A stretch of 64,000 nucleotides of DNA from Hymenobacter montanus (GTDB taxonomy: Bacteria; Bacteroidota; Bacteroidia; Cytophagales; Hymenobacteraceae). Position numbers and translations under genes: made by a program. Under the pieces are notes generated by a model that saw only the letters and a list, made by a program, of their open reading frames with translations, made no database searches and was not told the origin of the DNA. The stretch spans positions 124,001-188,000 of the forward strand of contig NZ_JACXAD010000008.1 in the NCBI RefSeq assembly GCF_014699115.1, written 5' to 3'. Below, in pieces: positions 52,767 to 62,584 of this stretch (within the stretch, counting starts at the first letter, position 1; every line of letters starts with the position of its first letter).

Positions 52767-53646
52767 ATGATTGATGTAATCTGGGATATGGAAACCGGCG
52801 ATCCTGATGATTTCCTAACCCTCCTGTTTTTAATTGGACATCCCAAGGTCAATCTTAAAGCCGTGACGGTAACGCCGGGCGCACCAGATCAGATTGGACT
52901 GGTCCGGCAGGCGCTCAAATGGTTTGATTTGGCTATTCCCGTAGGAGCTTATAACATTGACCATGAGAAGCACTGTGTCTCCGGATGGCACTACAAAGTC
53001 TATGGCCCCATCCCTCCATCCCATGATGCTGAACCTGGAGGAGAAGTCCTGCTGCGGTGTTGCGATGAGAATACCACTTTAATTACGGGTGCCCCCCTCA
53101 AGAATCTTGGAGCCGCCATAAGCCTTAGTTCAGCTCATGATGGAGCTGTCTTCAAGCTGGGTCGTCTGGTTGCTCAAGGTGGATTTGCAGGGGTTGGCGT
53201 AGTTCCTGCTGAAAGGCAGCTAGGCAAATTTAAGGGGCTAGTCACCTGTCCTAGCTACAACCTCAATGGCGATCGAAAGTCTGCGCTGGCCGCTTTAGCG
53301 TATACCGGCATTGGGGTTAGACGCTTTGTTTCTAAGAACGTATGTCATAAAGTCTACTACGCTAGAGATGCACGAACGTTTCGAGGCCGTCAAAGATAAG
53401 AGTCTTGCGTTAACCTATATTTGGAAGGGTATGAATGCCTACCTAAAAAAGAAGCCGGGCGGGAAAAAATTCCATGATCCCTTAGCCGCTTGCTGTGCCA
53501 TTGACGAGTCTATCGGGACTTGGGCCGAGGTTGAGTTGCACTGCGAGAATGGCCAATGGGGAGCAAAACTAGCTCCGGGAAGTAAGACGTGGATCATCAC
53601 TGACTACGACCACAACAAGTTTGTGGAAACGCTAACGGCCTATTAA
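52767..53646 (+). pseudogene. frameshifted nucleoside hydrolase-like gene
   Basis: The first frame (52767-53399) starts MIDVIWDMETGDPDDFLTLL, the DxDxxxDD-like calcium site of inosine-uridine nucleoside hydrolases in variant form, and continues through TLITGAPLKNLGAAISL and RRFVSKNVCHKVYY. It then runs out of frame; a frame shifted by one base resumes with EMHERFEAVKDKSLALTYIW and ends with WAEVELHCENGQWGAKL and TWIITDYDHNKFVETL. Both frames overlap at 53311-53399 and the break lies near 53350-53370. One frameshift alone may also be a sequencing error; a corrected protein would have about 292 residues. Confidence 0.8.
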
Positions 53647-53891
53647 GAAATTACGAGGGATGCTGCTGTTCAGAAACGCACCTGTTAATATACCCGGCAG
53701 CAGACCAGCATACCCTCCAGCATTCGACACCTTCTCAGCAAATTTTAACCGGCCCAGAACCAATCAACGCCCCTGCCCGCGAGTTCGGCATGAAAATTAG
53801 GGGGCTTATCGAGCTTTTCACTTTCCCATCATCTACCGGCGCATTTTTGCGTTACCCATCGTAACCTATGAGTTGACTGTCCCCTACTACC

Positions 53892-55679
53892 ATGCCCGAT
53901 CACGCCGTTCATCGCCTGTTGCGCCCGCTGCTCGTATGGCGGGCTCGCCACATCAGCGAACGGATGTACATGCTCATCCTGAGTGTGGTAGTGGGTGCCC
54001 TGGCGGGCTTGGCCGCGGTGTTGCTCAAAACCTGCATCCGCACCCAGATGCGCTGGCTAGAGGAAGCCATCTCGGAGCCCCAACGGGTGTTTGCCCTGTC
54101 GATTTACCCCGTCATTGGGATTAGCCTCACGGTGCTGGTCACCAAATATTTGCTGGGCGGGCAGCTGGGCCGGGGCATCGGGCCCATCATTTACAGCACG
54201 GCCCGCGAAAACAGCATCGTGCCGCGCTCCAAGCTGTACTCCCAGCTTATTACGGCCTTCCTGACGGTGAGCTTCGGTGGCTCGGCTGGTACCGAGGCCC
54301 CTATTTCGGTAACGGGGGCTGCCCTGGGCTCTAACGTCGGCCGGGTGCTGCACGTGGACCGGCGCCGGCGCCGCTTGCTCACCGGCTGCGGGGCGGCGGC
54401 CGGCGTGGCGGCCATCTTTAACTCGCCCATCGCGGGCGTGCTGTTCGCGGTCGAAACCATTCTGATGGAGCTGCCCGCGCAGTATTTTATTCCGCTGCTG
54501 ATTTCTTCGGCCACGGCTACGGTGGTATCCAAGGCGCTCTACGTGGGCCAGCCGTTCGTACTCATTACCACCAGCTGGCCGATCGATGCCGTGCCGTTCT
54601 ACGTGCTGCTGGGCTTGTTTACGGCGTTCTTCTCGGTGTACATGATTCGTACCTACCACTGGTTCGAACGATTCTTCGAGCGCTGGCCGGGCCTGAGCTG
54701 GCGCAAGGTACTATTAGGCGGCACCCTGCTCGGCGGTCTCATCTTCTTCTTCCCTACCCTGTACGGCGAGGGCTACAAAACCGTGGAGCTGCTGCTGCGC
54801 GGCCACCCGGAGCGCATTACCGACGGCAGCATCTTCTCGGTGTACCAGGATAATAACCCCTGGCTGCTGCTGGTCCTGGTGGTGTTCAGCATGCTGCTGA
54901 AAGTGGTGGCTACCAGCATCACGGTGGGCGCCGGGGGCAACGGGGGCATGTTTGGCTCGTCGCTGTTCGTGGGGGCGCTGGCCGGGTTTTTCTTCGCCCG
55001 CCTGATTAATCTGAGTGGCTTGGTGCACATTCCCGAGGTGCATTTTGTGGTGTTAGGTATGGCCGGCACCCTGGCCGGCGTTATTCACACGCCGCTGACC
55101 GCCATCTTCCTCATTGCTGAAATCACGGGCGGCTACGCCTTGTTCGTGCCGCTGATGCTGGTGAGCAGCTCGTCCTATCTCATTACCAAGTACTTCGAGC
55201 CCTACTCGGTGTATACCCGCAAGCTCACGCTGAAGGGCGTGGACGTGTACGCCAACCGCGACCGCGGCCTACTGGCCCAGTTGGACCCGCGCAAGCTGGT
55301 AGAAACCGATTTCATCCCCGTGCGCCCCAGCACCACGCTGGGCCAACTGGTTGACGTGTTCCGCCACTCCTCGCGCGACCTGTTTCCGGTGGTGACGGCC
55401 AGCGGCCGGCTGCTGGGCGTAGTCAGCCTGAACTCGGTGCGCAACGCCTTGTTTGATGATGCCCACTACACCACCACCCAGGTTCGCGAGCTGATGAAGC
55501 CCGCGCCCGCCGTGGTGGGCCCCAGCGACGACCTGCAACACACGCTGGCCCTGCTCGACCGCTACGATGCCTGGGCCCTGCCCGTGTGCGAGGAGGACGG
55601 CCACTACCTGGGCTTCATCCTGAAATCGGCTATTCTGGCCCGCTACCGGCGGCAATTGATTGCGGAAAGCGAAGCCTAA
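53892..55679 (+). CDS. CLC-type chloride channel/antiporter with CBS pair
   Basis: A 595-residue membrane protein with about ten to twelve hydrophobic segments followed by two CBS domains. The selectivity motif GTEAPISVTGAALGSNVG holds the gating glutamate. A further ion-path motif is GAGGNGGMFGSSLFVGA near residues 346-362, and GMAGTLAGVIHTPLTAIFLI follows. CBS1 starts near residue 475 (FIPVRPSTTLGQLVDVF) and CBS2 near 540. CLC proteins move chloride, some as H+/Cl- antiporters, with CBS domains binding adenine nucleotides. It stands alone on the plus strand. Confidence 0.93.
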   Translation: MPDHAVHRLLRPLLVWRARHISERMYMLILSVVVGALAGLAAVLLKTCIRTQMRWLEEAISEPQRVFALSIYPVIGISLTVLVTKYLLGGQLGRGIGPIIYSTARENSIVPRSKLYSQLITAFLTVSFGGSAGTEAPISVTGAALGSNVGRVLHVDRRRRRLLTGCGAAAGVAAIFNSPIAGVLFAVETILMELPAQYFIPLLISSATATVVSKALYVGQPFVLITTSWPIDAVPFYVLLGLFTAFFSVYMIRTYHWFERFFERWPGLSWRKVLLGGTLLGGLIFFFPTLYGEGYKTVELLLRGHPERITDGSIFSVYQDNNPWLLLVLVVFSMLLKVVATSITVGAGGNGGMFGSSLFVGALAGFFFARLINLSGLVHIPEVHFVVLGMAGTLAGVIHTPLTAIFLIAEITGGYALFVPLMLVSSSSYLITKYFEPYSVYTRKLTLKGVDVYANRDRGLLAQLDPRKLVETDFIPVRPSTTLGQLVDVFRHSSRDLFPVVTASGRLLGVVSLNSVRNALFDDAHYTTTQVRELMKPAPAVVGPSDDLQHTLALLDRYDAWALPVCEEDGHYLGFILKSAILARYRRQLIAESEA

Positions 55680-55718
55680 AACAGCTAACCCGACAAGGCG
55701 CAGCAAACGGAACAGCGA

Positions 55719-57017
55719 GTGAGTGGCAGGGCCTTTCGCCACGAAGTATCGTACTTTGTGCCTTGCTCATTACTCATTGTTGACTGCTCATTGCTAACTG
55801 TAATTATCGGCGGCGGGCCCGCCAGCTTGCTGGTGGCGCAACGCCTGGCCGAAGCCGGACACCAGGTGCGCCTCTTTGAAGCGCAGGCCACCGTGGGGCG
55901 CAAATTTCTGGTGGCGGGGCACGGCGGCTTCAACCTGAGCAATGCCGAAGAGCTGGACCGCTTTGCCAGCCGCTACGGCCCGGCCGCCGCCCGGTTCCGG
56001 GAGCTGCTGGGCCATTTCTCGCCCGCGGATATGCGGGCCTGGGCCGCCGACCTGGGCATCGCCACCTTCGTGGGAACGAGCGGACGTATCTTCCCAATCG
56101 CCGCGCACAAGCCCGCCGACTTGCTGCGCGCCTGGCTGACCCGGCTGCGCGAGCTAGGGGTTGAAATCAATACCCGGCACCGCTGGCTGGGCTTTGTGGG
56201 AGCCACCGGGCTGCGCCTGCGCGACGAACGCCCTGGCCCGGAAACCGGCCGGGAGTTTAACCTTGAACCCGCCGCTACGGTGCTGGCCCTGGGGGGCGCG
56301 AGCTGGGCTAAAACGGGTTCCGACGGCGCCTGGCAGCCGCTGCTCCAGGCCATTGGGGTGCCCGTGGTGCCCTTCGCCCCAGCTAACTGCGGCGCGGTAG
56401 TGGCCTGGTCGGATTTCTTCCGCCAGAAAATCGGCCGGGCGCCGCTCAAAAACATTGCCCTGCGGGTGAACGATGGCGCCGAAGTCCGCGGCGAAATCAT
56501 GCTGACCGAGTATGGCCTGGAGGGGACGCCGGTGTACGCCCTCACTCCCCAGCTGCGGGCGGCCCTCGCCCGTGACGGACACGCGGTGCTAGGCCTCAAC
56601 CTGAAGCCCGACCTTACGGCCGCCGCCCTGCTGGGCAAGCTGCAGCAGCGGCGGGCGGGAGCCTCACTGCCCGACTTACTGCGGAAGTCGCTGCACCTAG
56701 GCGCCCCCGTACCGACCCTGCTGCGCGAAACCAGCCCCGACGTAGCCACTTTGAGCCCGGCAGCCTTGGCCGAGCTGCTCCGGGCGGTGCCGCTGCCCGT
56801 AACCGGACTGCGCCCGCTGGACGAGGCTATTTCCACGGCCGGCGGCATCGCGCTCGCCGCCGTGGACGAGCACCTGATGCTGCGGCAGCGGCCCGGAACC
56901 TTCGTAGCCGGCGAAATGCTGGATTGGGAAGCCCCCACCGGCGGCTACCTGCTGCAAGGCTGCTTCAGCACCGCAGCGTGGGTGGCGAAGGGAATTGCGG
57001 AGCGCAGCCAGCCCTAA
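55719..57017 (+). CDS. FAD-dependent oxidoreductase (HI0933/BaiN-like)
   Basis: A flavoprotein of the HI0933 family. The dinucleotide-binding site VIIGGGPASLLVAQRLAEAG occurs near residues 28-47; later motifs include GRKFLVAGHGGFNLSNAEEL, FVGTSGRIFPIAAHKPADLL and the C-terminal STAGGIALAAVD and FVAGEMLDWEAPTGGYLLQG. The start is uncertain: the GTG at 55719 gives a 26-residue extension of repeat-like sequence, and a TTG near 55788 may be the real start. Substrates of this family are mostly unknown. A palindromic repeat region follows. Confidence 0.85.
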   Translation: MSGRAFRHEVSYFVPCSLLIVDCSLLTVIIGGGPASLLVAQRLAEAGHQVRLFEAQATVGRKFLVAGHGGFNLSNAEELDRFASRYGPAAARFRELLGHFSPADMRAWAADLGIATFVGTSGRIFPIAAHKPADLLRAWLTRLRELGVEINTRHRWLGFVGATGLRLRDERPGPETGREFNLEPAATVLALGGASWAKTGSDGAWQPLLQAIGVPVVPFAPANCGAVVAWSDFFRQKIGRAPLKNIALRVNDGAEVRGEIMLTEYGLEGTPVYALTPQLRAALARDGHAVLGLNLKPDLTAAALLGKLQQRRAGASLPDLLRKSLHLGAPVPTLLRETSPDVATLSPAALAELLRAVPLPVTGLRPLDEAISTAGGIALAAVDEHLMLRQRPGTFVAGEMLDWEAPTGGYLLQGCFSTAAWVAKGIAERSQP

Positions 57018-57090
57018 AACGGGCCGGCAGGGTACGGGGGGCTCGAACGGTTATTGTTTAAAATCAATACTCAAATCAGTGTACCAGACC

Positions 57091-57519
57091 CGGCCGGCGG
57101 TTGCCTCACCCCCAGCCCCTCTCCGCAGGAGAGGGGAACCTGGCGACTCGGACACGGAAAGGAAGACGGCTCTAATTAGCAACCCGTTGTTTGATTACCA
57201 GACGCCAAGCAGACATCACTATTCCGTACTAGTCCCTACTTAGAGCGGTTTCGAGGTCCGTGTACCTAACGTTAGGCTCCCCTCTCCTGCGGCTTCGCGC
57301 CTCCAGCGAACCGGGGTCGTACCCGGTAGGGCCCGCCCTACCGGGTACGACCCCGCAGGGGGCACGTGAGGCGAACGCCGGAACGACAACCGATACTGAC
57401 TCCGAAATGGCTCTAGGTACCCAAACGGTGGCTTGAAGCCAAGCGTTTCTCCGTTCCATATCTCTGTCGTCAGGCTCCCCTCTCCTGCGGAGAGGTGGGG
57501 GTGAGGCAACCGCCGGCCG
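57091..57519. repeat. composite palindromic repeat element
   Basis: The left arm (about 57091-57142, CGGTTGCCTCACCCCCAG then CCCCTCTCCGCAGGAGAGGGG at 57116-57136) is inverted at about 57471-57519 with few differences. A third partial copy begins at 57273 (CCCCTCTCCTGCGGCTTCG). Arms of about 50 bp and a spacer of about 330 bp make a structure like a bipartite REP or MITE. The same arm sequences appear inside the nuclease gene. Confidence 0.75.
57313..57354. repeat. perfect 20-bp hairpin inside the repeat region
   Basis: GGGGTCGTACCCGGTAGGGC and its reverse complement are separated by only CC. It is part of the spacer of the palindromic element and could act as a strong transcription stop for the convergent flavoprotein and small membrane protein genes. 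Confidence 0.7.
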
Positions 57520-57547
57520 CACCAAGGACACCGCCCCAGAAACCACT

Positions 57548-57811
57548 TTAAAACCTCGTTTTCGCGGCTTTCGCCTGTTCTTCGGCATCGCGCAGAATTT
57601 GCCGGGCTTCGCCCAGCAGGCGGCGGCCGGGGTCCAGCTCTTCGCGGGCAATCAGGGCAAACAGCAGGAAGAATGAGGCTAGCGGCAGAACCCAGCCCAA
57701 AGCAAACCACAGCCAGAACGACCGGCCCCGGCTGTGCGCGCAGTAGCCCGTCAGAATCGGAATGAATGAAATGGCCACCGCCACTACAAAAAGCATGTCG
57801 ACGAAAAGCAT
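57548..57811 (-). CDS. small membrane protein of unknown function
   Basis: An 87-residue protein with two hydrophobic segments (MLFVVAVAISFIPILTGY and FALGWVLPLASFFLLFAL) followed by a charged helical tail (EELDPGRRLLGEARQILRD). It resembles short superinfection-type or PLDc_N-like membrane proteins of Bacteroidota. It is convergent to the flavoprotein gene, separated from it by the repeat region, and divergent from the cyclase gene. Confidence 0.65.
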   Translation of the reverse strand: MLFVDMLFVVAVAISFIPILTGYCAHSRGRSFWLWFALGWVLPLASFFLLFALIAREELDPGRRLLGEARQILRDAEEQAKAAKTRF

Positions 57812-58005
57812 AGGCTTGCGCAGTTAGCGGTGGAGAAAGCGTGGCCGCGACCGGGTGGCCGCCACCCCGAAGTTACAGCTTTATGAGTGGAGCAGGAAGC
57901 GTTCGCGCAGGAATTTTGTTTGACCTTACCACTATGCCGGGCTTTTTTCCGTAGTTCGAAGCGAAGTCGGGCCTGCAACGGGGTCCGGCCGTCCTGAACT
58001 TGCCC

Positions 58006-59451
58006 ATGTGGGAACACCAAAGCCTGTTTCGCGTCTCCGCTCAACTCTTCGCTGAGGGCATTTTTAACTTGCTCGACCGCAGCCTGCGGCCCGAAGTATT
58101 TCTGCTGGGTTTTGCCTCGGCCAAAGAAGCCGACGAGCCCGATGCGGTGATTATCGAGCCTGGTTCCACCCGCTACTCGCCCGCTGACTTTAAACACGTT
58201 AAGACCCAGGCAGCCGCCCTTGAGGTGGATACCGGGCCCCAGGGCTCCGTTTATCACCTGCACCCGAACCACCACGACCGGCTTGAGAAACAGCACTGGT
58301 ACGAGTTGGTGTGCCGGGCTACGGAAGCCACCCTGCACGAGCTGGCCACCGCGCGCCACGAAAATCGACGCTCGTTCTGCTCGGTTCCGGTGAGCTTGCA
58401 GGGCTACCTGGTGACCGTGGTGTTGCAGCTCTCGGCTGACTGCTACGACGGCTACTACGCCCTGCCGAAGTCAGGCGGGCGCACCTTCAACCTGCCCCAC
58501 GCGGCCGTGCTGGAATTTTTGCACGACTGCACCCGGGCCCTGCGCGAGGCCGACACCGCCGATAACGACCAGCCCGTGCTCGACCGTGACTACAACGAGG
58601 TGCTGCGCTCGGCCGGTCGCCGCCTGATGCTGCGCGTAGCCCCCGGCGGTACCCACGGCCTCTACGATGCCTGCAACGGCGTGGCGGCCCTACGCCACGA
58701 GGGCGACGAGGGCGTTGGCACCATGCTCGTGAGCCGCCGGCTGCACCCGGCCATCGTGCCCGTGCTGACCTTGGAAACCCCCGTGCCCATGCGCGACCAC
58801 CGCTCCATTCGCAAGCTGCTGGAGCTGAGCGAGGGCCACACGGCCCTGATTTCGGACGCCTCGCACGTTTTTGGCCTGGGCCAGCTGGTACCGGAGTCCG
58901 ACAGCCAGTACGAGCCCCTGGTGACGGTGCACTTCACCAACCACTACAGCTGGGAAATGAGCCACGCGGGCCACGTGCTGATGCGGGTGGTGAGTAACAC
59001 GCCCCGGATGCCCCAGGGCCAGGTAGCAGCCGATAATTTCGCCCGCACCGTGCGCATCGTCTTTCCTAACCTGACGGCCGATAGCACCGACTACCTCTGG
59101 GATTTAGCCCAGAAGGCCACCACGCAGCCCAATGGCACCATCCTCGTTATCAGCGCGGGAGCCCGGCAGGAGTCCCAGCGCCTGGCTCGCCAGTGCTTCC
59201 GCATCGTGCCGCGCATCATGACGCCCTCGGTGCTGCGCCTAGTTACCAACATCGATGGGGCCGTGCTCATCGAGCCCAACGGCATGTGCTACGCCATTGG
59301 CGCCATCCTCGACGGCCTGGCCACCGAAAAAGGCGACTCGTCGCGCGGCTCCCGCTACAACTCGGCACTGCGCTACGTGAACAGCAGCAAGTACTCGGCC
59401 CTGGCCATCGTGGTCAGCGAAGACGGGTGGATCGACTTGCTGCCGTCGTAG
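58006..59451 (+). CDS. putative diadenylate cyclase-like protein (DisA_N family)
   Basis: A 481-residue protein. The C-terminal 75 residues resemble the DisA_N nucleotide cyclase domain: DGAVLIEPNG with Asp417 at the DGA motif, a variant GSRYNSA at residues 448-454 in place of the usual GARHRAA, and SALAIVVSEDGWIDLLPS at the end. The N-terminal 340 residues contain a region rich in His/Asp (YHLHPNHHD) and GRRLMLRVAPGG, and match no domain I know; in some Bacteroidota such cyclases carry uncharacterised sensor domains. If active it would make c-di-AMP or a related dinucleotide, but the changed motif makes activity uncertain. The ATG at 58006 is the first in frame. Confidence 0.7.
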   Translation: MWEHQSLFRVSAQLFAEGIFNLLDRSLRPEVFLLGFASAKEADEPDAVIIEPGSTRYSPADFKHVKTQAAALEVDTGPQGSVYHLHPNHHDRLEKQHWYELVCRATEATLHELATARHENRRSFCSVPVSLQGYLVTVVLQLSADCYDGYYALPKSGGRTFNLPHAAVLEFLHDCTRALREADTADNDQPVLDRDYNEVLRSAGRRLMLRVAPGGTHGLYDACNGVAALRHEGDEGVGTMLVSRRLHPAIVPVLTLETPVPMRDHRSIRKLLELSEGHTALISDASHVFGLGQLVPESDSQYEPLVTVHFTNHYSWEMSHAGHVLMRVVSNTPRMPQGQVAADNFARTVRIVFPNLTADSTDYLWDLAQKATTQPNGTILVISAGARQESQRLARQCFRIVPRIMTPSVLRLVTNIDGAVLIEPNGMCYAIGAILDGLATEKGDSSRGSRYNSALRYVNSSKYSALAIVVSEDGWIDLLPS

Positions 59452-59550
59452 CTTTTCTTATTGAGGCCCTATGGTAAGCGATTCTTACATGAGGCCTTCT
59501 GGTTAGGCAATGGCTGGTCATTAATGGAGTGTCTCCCACGAGCGGGCCAA

Positions 59551-62391
59551 TTATTCTACCTGCAGCTTGACCGCCCGCTCACCGGCTCGAACGACGTAAA
59601 ATCCGGCGGGTAGGTGACTCGAGCCCAAGGGCAAGGCGGCCCGTCCACGGGCATCGGTGCGGGCAGTGAGCCGGACGCGCCCAACCGCATCGACGACCGT
59701 CACGGGCACCAAGGGAGCCGCTCCGGTGAGTTGCACTTCCTGAGCGCTACCTTCTGCTGGGTTCGGGAAAAGAGTGCCCCCGGCTGGTTGGTTGGCGAGC
59801 GTGCGCACCGGCGAGTACGTGGCCGTGCCGTCGAGGTCTTCCTGACGCAGCCGGTAGTAGAGGAGCCGCGCCGGAGCATCTGACAGTTCCGGGTCGGTAA
59901 ACTCGTAGCGAACCGCCCGGGTGTTGTTTCCTTGGGCGGCTACTCGCCCGATCCGGTCGAAGGTGCGGCCGTCCAGGCTGCGCTCTACCGCGAAGAAAGC
60001 GCTGTTTTGCTCGCTAGCCGTCGTCCATCGCAATCGGGCACTATGACCTTGCCGCTCGACTGTAAAGGCCGTCAGGGTAACGGGCAGCGGCGTGATATTA
60101 GGATTCACCACCGTAACCGAGTTCCAGCTTACCCACACCTTGCCGGTGCGGTCCACGGCGAGGCCTTGTACCCCGTGGAAGTTGTAGCTCGGGGAGGTGA
60201 GGGCTCGAAAGCTTACCCCGTCATCGTCAGAGTAATACAGGCGCGGTTGGGCGTCACCAGCCATCGAACCGAACACGGCAATCTTGCCATCGTACGAAGA
60301 TACAAAGTGGGCATTCATGAATTGGGTGGTCGGGGTCCAGCTCTGCCCGCCATCGCGCGAGACTTTTACGCCCGCAAAGTCGCCAGCCGCCCACAGGTTC
60401 TCCCCCCGGACGGGGTCGGCGTGCAGGTCCCAGGCCCACCAGGCGCCATTGCCATCTTGCTTGGCGAAGGGATGGGTGCGCGGGGCCCACCTGGTGCCGC
60501 CGTCGGTGGAGCGATAGAAAGGCGCGTCCCGGGCAATGAAGTACCGCACGTCGGGCTGCACGGCGTCGCGCTCAATGAAGCAGCTTTGCGGGTCGTAGCG
60601 ATGCCCCGTGTTTAGCCCAGTCGTGGGCAGATCCTCCACTTGCTGAAACGAGACACCGCCATTGGTTGTGCGCCAGACCCCGGGATTAATCGTGCCAGGA
60701 GTAATTGTCCCTTCTTTACCCGTTCCGGAGGCGAGTACGACCAGGAAATCGTTGGCATTGTTGAACGACATAACGGCCTTGGTCACGCCGTCGCGGGAAG
60801 GCGGCAGGCCGTTGCCGCTCTGGGGCACCACATCCCAGTTCGAACCACCGTTGGTGGAGCGCAGGAGCAAGGTTGAATTGGTGCCCTGATCGACGCCGGC
60901 CAGCACCAGATTCTGCGTGTCCGGTCCTTCCAGGACGCGGAAGGCGCTATGCAAGCCGTTGTAGGTCCTGTGCGAGCTCAGGGCAGCTTGGCCGCTGCTG
61001 CCGCCATCGGTCACGATGACTGAGCCGATATCGCTGCCGGGGATGTAGATACGGTTGGCGTCGTAGCGACTGACGCTGGCATAGTAAGTTTTAACCGCGG
61101 CTAAGCCGCTGCCGTTGGGAAAGTACTGCCAGGAGAGGCCCTTGTCCAGGCTATACATCGGGGCGCCGCCTCCGGTGATCATCCACTTATTGGGGTTGCC
61201 CACCGCTTCGATCACTTGATCCGTGCCGAAGTCGGGGTGGTTTTTAGCGGCCATCTCAACGGCGGTGGTCCAGATTGGAACCACACTGGTGTTGAGCGTG
61301 GTGGAGCGCACGGTGAAGAGTTGGCCGCCGTTACCCGCCGGGCTGAAGCCGTGCCGATCCGCGCTGGTGTTCCACGCGCTGGACGAGCCGTCGGAGAAGA
61401 TCTGCAGGCCCGTGGGATAGCCGAAGTAGATGCTGTTGGTGGCCGCATCAGCTACCGAGTACGTGGTGGCGTCGTTGTAGTCGGTCGCCGTGATGCGCGA
61501 AATGCCCCCGCCCCCGCCGTTGCTGCGCGTGACCAGGCCCACGCCGGCGAAGGAGCCGGTGGTGAAGCGGGCGATCATGCCCACCTCGCTCAGGCGACCC
61601 GAGCCCCCGACCAGGCTGAAGTTATTGCCCCCATCGGTAGAAACGTACAGGCCGTTGTCGGAGCCCACCCAGATCTGGTTGGCAAAAGCTGCTACGTTGT
61701 GCAGGGTGCGCGCCCGGTTGCTGTCGAAGTTGTTGCCGCCGGCCTTGACCCAATCGGTCCCGCCGTTGGAGGACTTCCACAGCCAGCCTGTCATATTTTT
61801 ACGCGGGCCGGCGAACCAGATTTCGGAAGAGTCATTCGAGCGAATCAGGATCGGGGAGGTGCCGCGGAAGCGCGGAGTCCTTTGGTAGATGTCATTGCTA
61901 TCACCGAGGTCGCTGAGCAGCACGGTCCAGCTACCACCACCATTGGTAGACTTATAGAGTTTGTCGCCAGTGGAGTAGTAGACGACGTCGGCGTTGTTTT
62001 TCTGCACGGCCATGCCCAGGCCCCCTACGTCGCCGCCGGGGATGCTCCAGTTCAGGTAGCTCCAGCTCGTGCCCCCATTGTCGCTGCGCCAGGCCCCGAA
62101 CACGTCACCGTAGCCGTAGAGGCGCCCGTTGTCGGCCTGGGCAAAGCCACTAAACCATCCCCCACAATCCAGCGGCATGGCTTTAAGGGTCTGGGCGTGG
62201 GCAGCGAAGGATAGCAAGAGGGTACTCGCTGCCAGCGCCAGACCGGCCCGCAACGGACTCAGGTTTTGCGGCAGGGAATCCCATAAGCGGGTGAGCAGGA
62301 CTAAGGTGGGGCGGGCCAGCCGCAAGCTCAGCCGGGAAAAAGCCCATTTGACGGATTGGTTACCAGGCAATAAATTCAAGAATGCATGCAT
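59551..62391 (-). CDS. T9SS-sorted BNR/beta-propeller (GH74-like) protein
   Basis: A 946-residue secreted protein. A hydrophobic segment ALAASTLLLSFAAHAQ near residues 65-80 serves as signal after a longer-than-usual N-terminus. Next come many BNR/Asp-box-like repeats (WRSDNGGTSWSYLNW; LYKSTNGGGSWTVLLSD; LYVSTDGGNNFSLVGG) forming beta-propellers like GH74 xyloglucanases or sialidase-type sensors. A fibronectin-like segment (LTAFTVERQGHSARLRWTTA) near residue 770 precedes the T9SS sorting domain (TLFPNPAEGS; LPAGFYVVRAGERAVKLQVE), which directs export and cell-surface attachment. The carbohydrate target is not determined. A decayed copy of its tail lies just upstream at 62585-63105. Confidence 0.85.
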   Translation of the reverse strand: MHAFLNLLPGNQSVKWAFSRLSLRLARPTLVLLTRLWDSLPQNLSPLRAGLALAASTLLLSFAAHAQTLKAMPLDCGGWFSGFAQADNGRLYGYGDVFGAWRSDNGGTSWSYLNWSIPGGDVGGLGMAVQKNNADVVYYSTGDKLYKSTNGGGSWTVLLSDLGDSNDIYQRTPRFRGTSPILIRSNDSSEIWFAGPRKNMTGWLWKSSNGGTDWVKAGGNNFDSNRARTLHNVAAFANQIWVGSDNGLYVSTDGGNNFSLVGGSGRLSEVGMIARFTTGSFAGVGLVTRSNGGGGGISRITATDYNDATTYSVADAATNSIYFGYPTGLQIFSDGSSSAWNTSADRHGFSPAGNGGQLFTVRSTTLNTSVVPIWTTAVEMAAKNHPDFGTDQVIEAVGNPNKWMITGGGAPMYSLDKGLSWQYFPNGSGLAAVKTYYASVSRYDANRIYIPGSDIGSVIVTDGGSSGQAALSSHRTYNGLHSAFRVLEGPDTQNLVLAGVDQGTNSTLLLRSTNGGSNWDVVPQSGNGLPPSRDGVTKAVMSFNNANDFLVVLASGTGKEGTITPGTINPGVWRTTNGGVSFQQVEDLPTTGLNTGHRYDPQSCFIERDAVQPDVRYFIARDAPFYRSTDGGTRWAPRTHPFAKQDGNGAWWAWDLHADPVRGENLWAAGDFAGVKVSRDGGQSWTPTTQFMNAHFVSSYDGKIAVFGSMAGDAQPRLYYSDDDGVSFRALTSPSYNFHGVQGLAVDRTGKVWVSWNSVTVVNPNITPLPVTLTAFTVERQGHSARLRWTTASEQNSAFFAVERSLDGRTFDRIGRVAAQGNNTRAVRYEFTDPELSDAPARLLYYRLRQEDLDGTATYSPVRTLANQPAGGTLFPNPAEGSAQEVQLTGAAPLVPVTVVDAVGRVRLTARTDARGRAALPLGSSHLPAGFYVVRAGERAVKLQVE

Positions 62392-62584
62392 AGTGAATGC
62401 GTTTAGGCGAATGAGGCACGCGGCTGGGCCGGCGAATACATGGTGGCGCCTTTTTGAGCGGGGTAAGTCCCAGTGATTGATATCTGGGATTATTTGGGGG
62501 AGCATCGTTCTCTGAAAGCAGTGAAGGCAGAAGAGCATCCACCGATGACCAAGCTGATTATTCCACCGGCCGTTTGGTAGCCCA

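Larger units (their letters stand above)
57018..57547. other. repeat-rich intergenic region
   Basis: No gene. The region consists mainly of dispersed palindromic repeats of the type also inserted at 45541-45745, described in the next two entries. Confidence 0.6.

Noticed and set aside
61216..62214. 332-codon open frame opposite the BNR/T9SS gene
   Set aside because: Antisense shadow; the minus strand has clear BNR repeats and a sorting domain.
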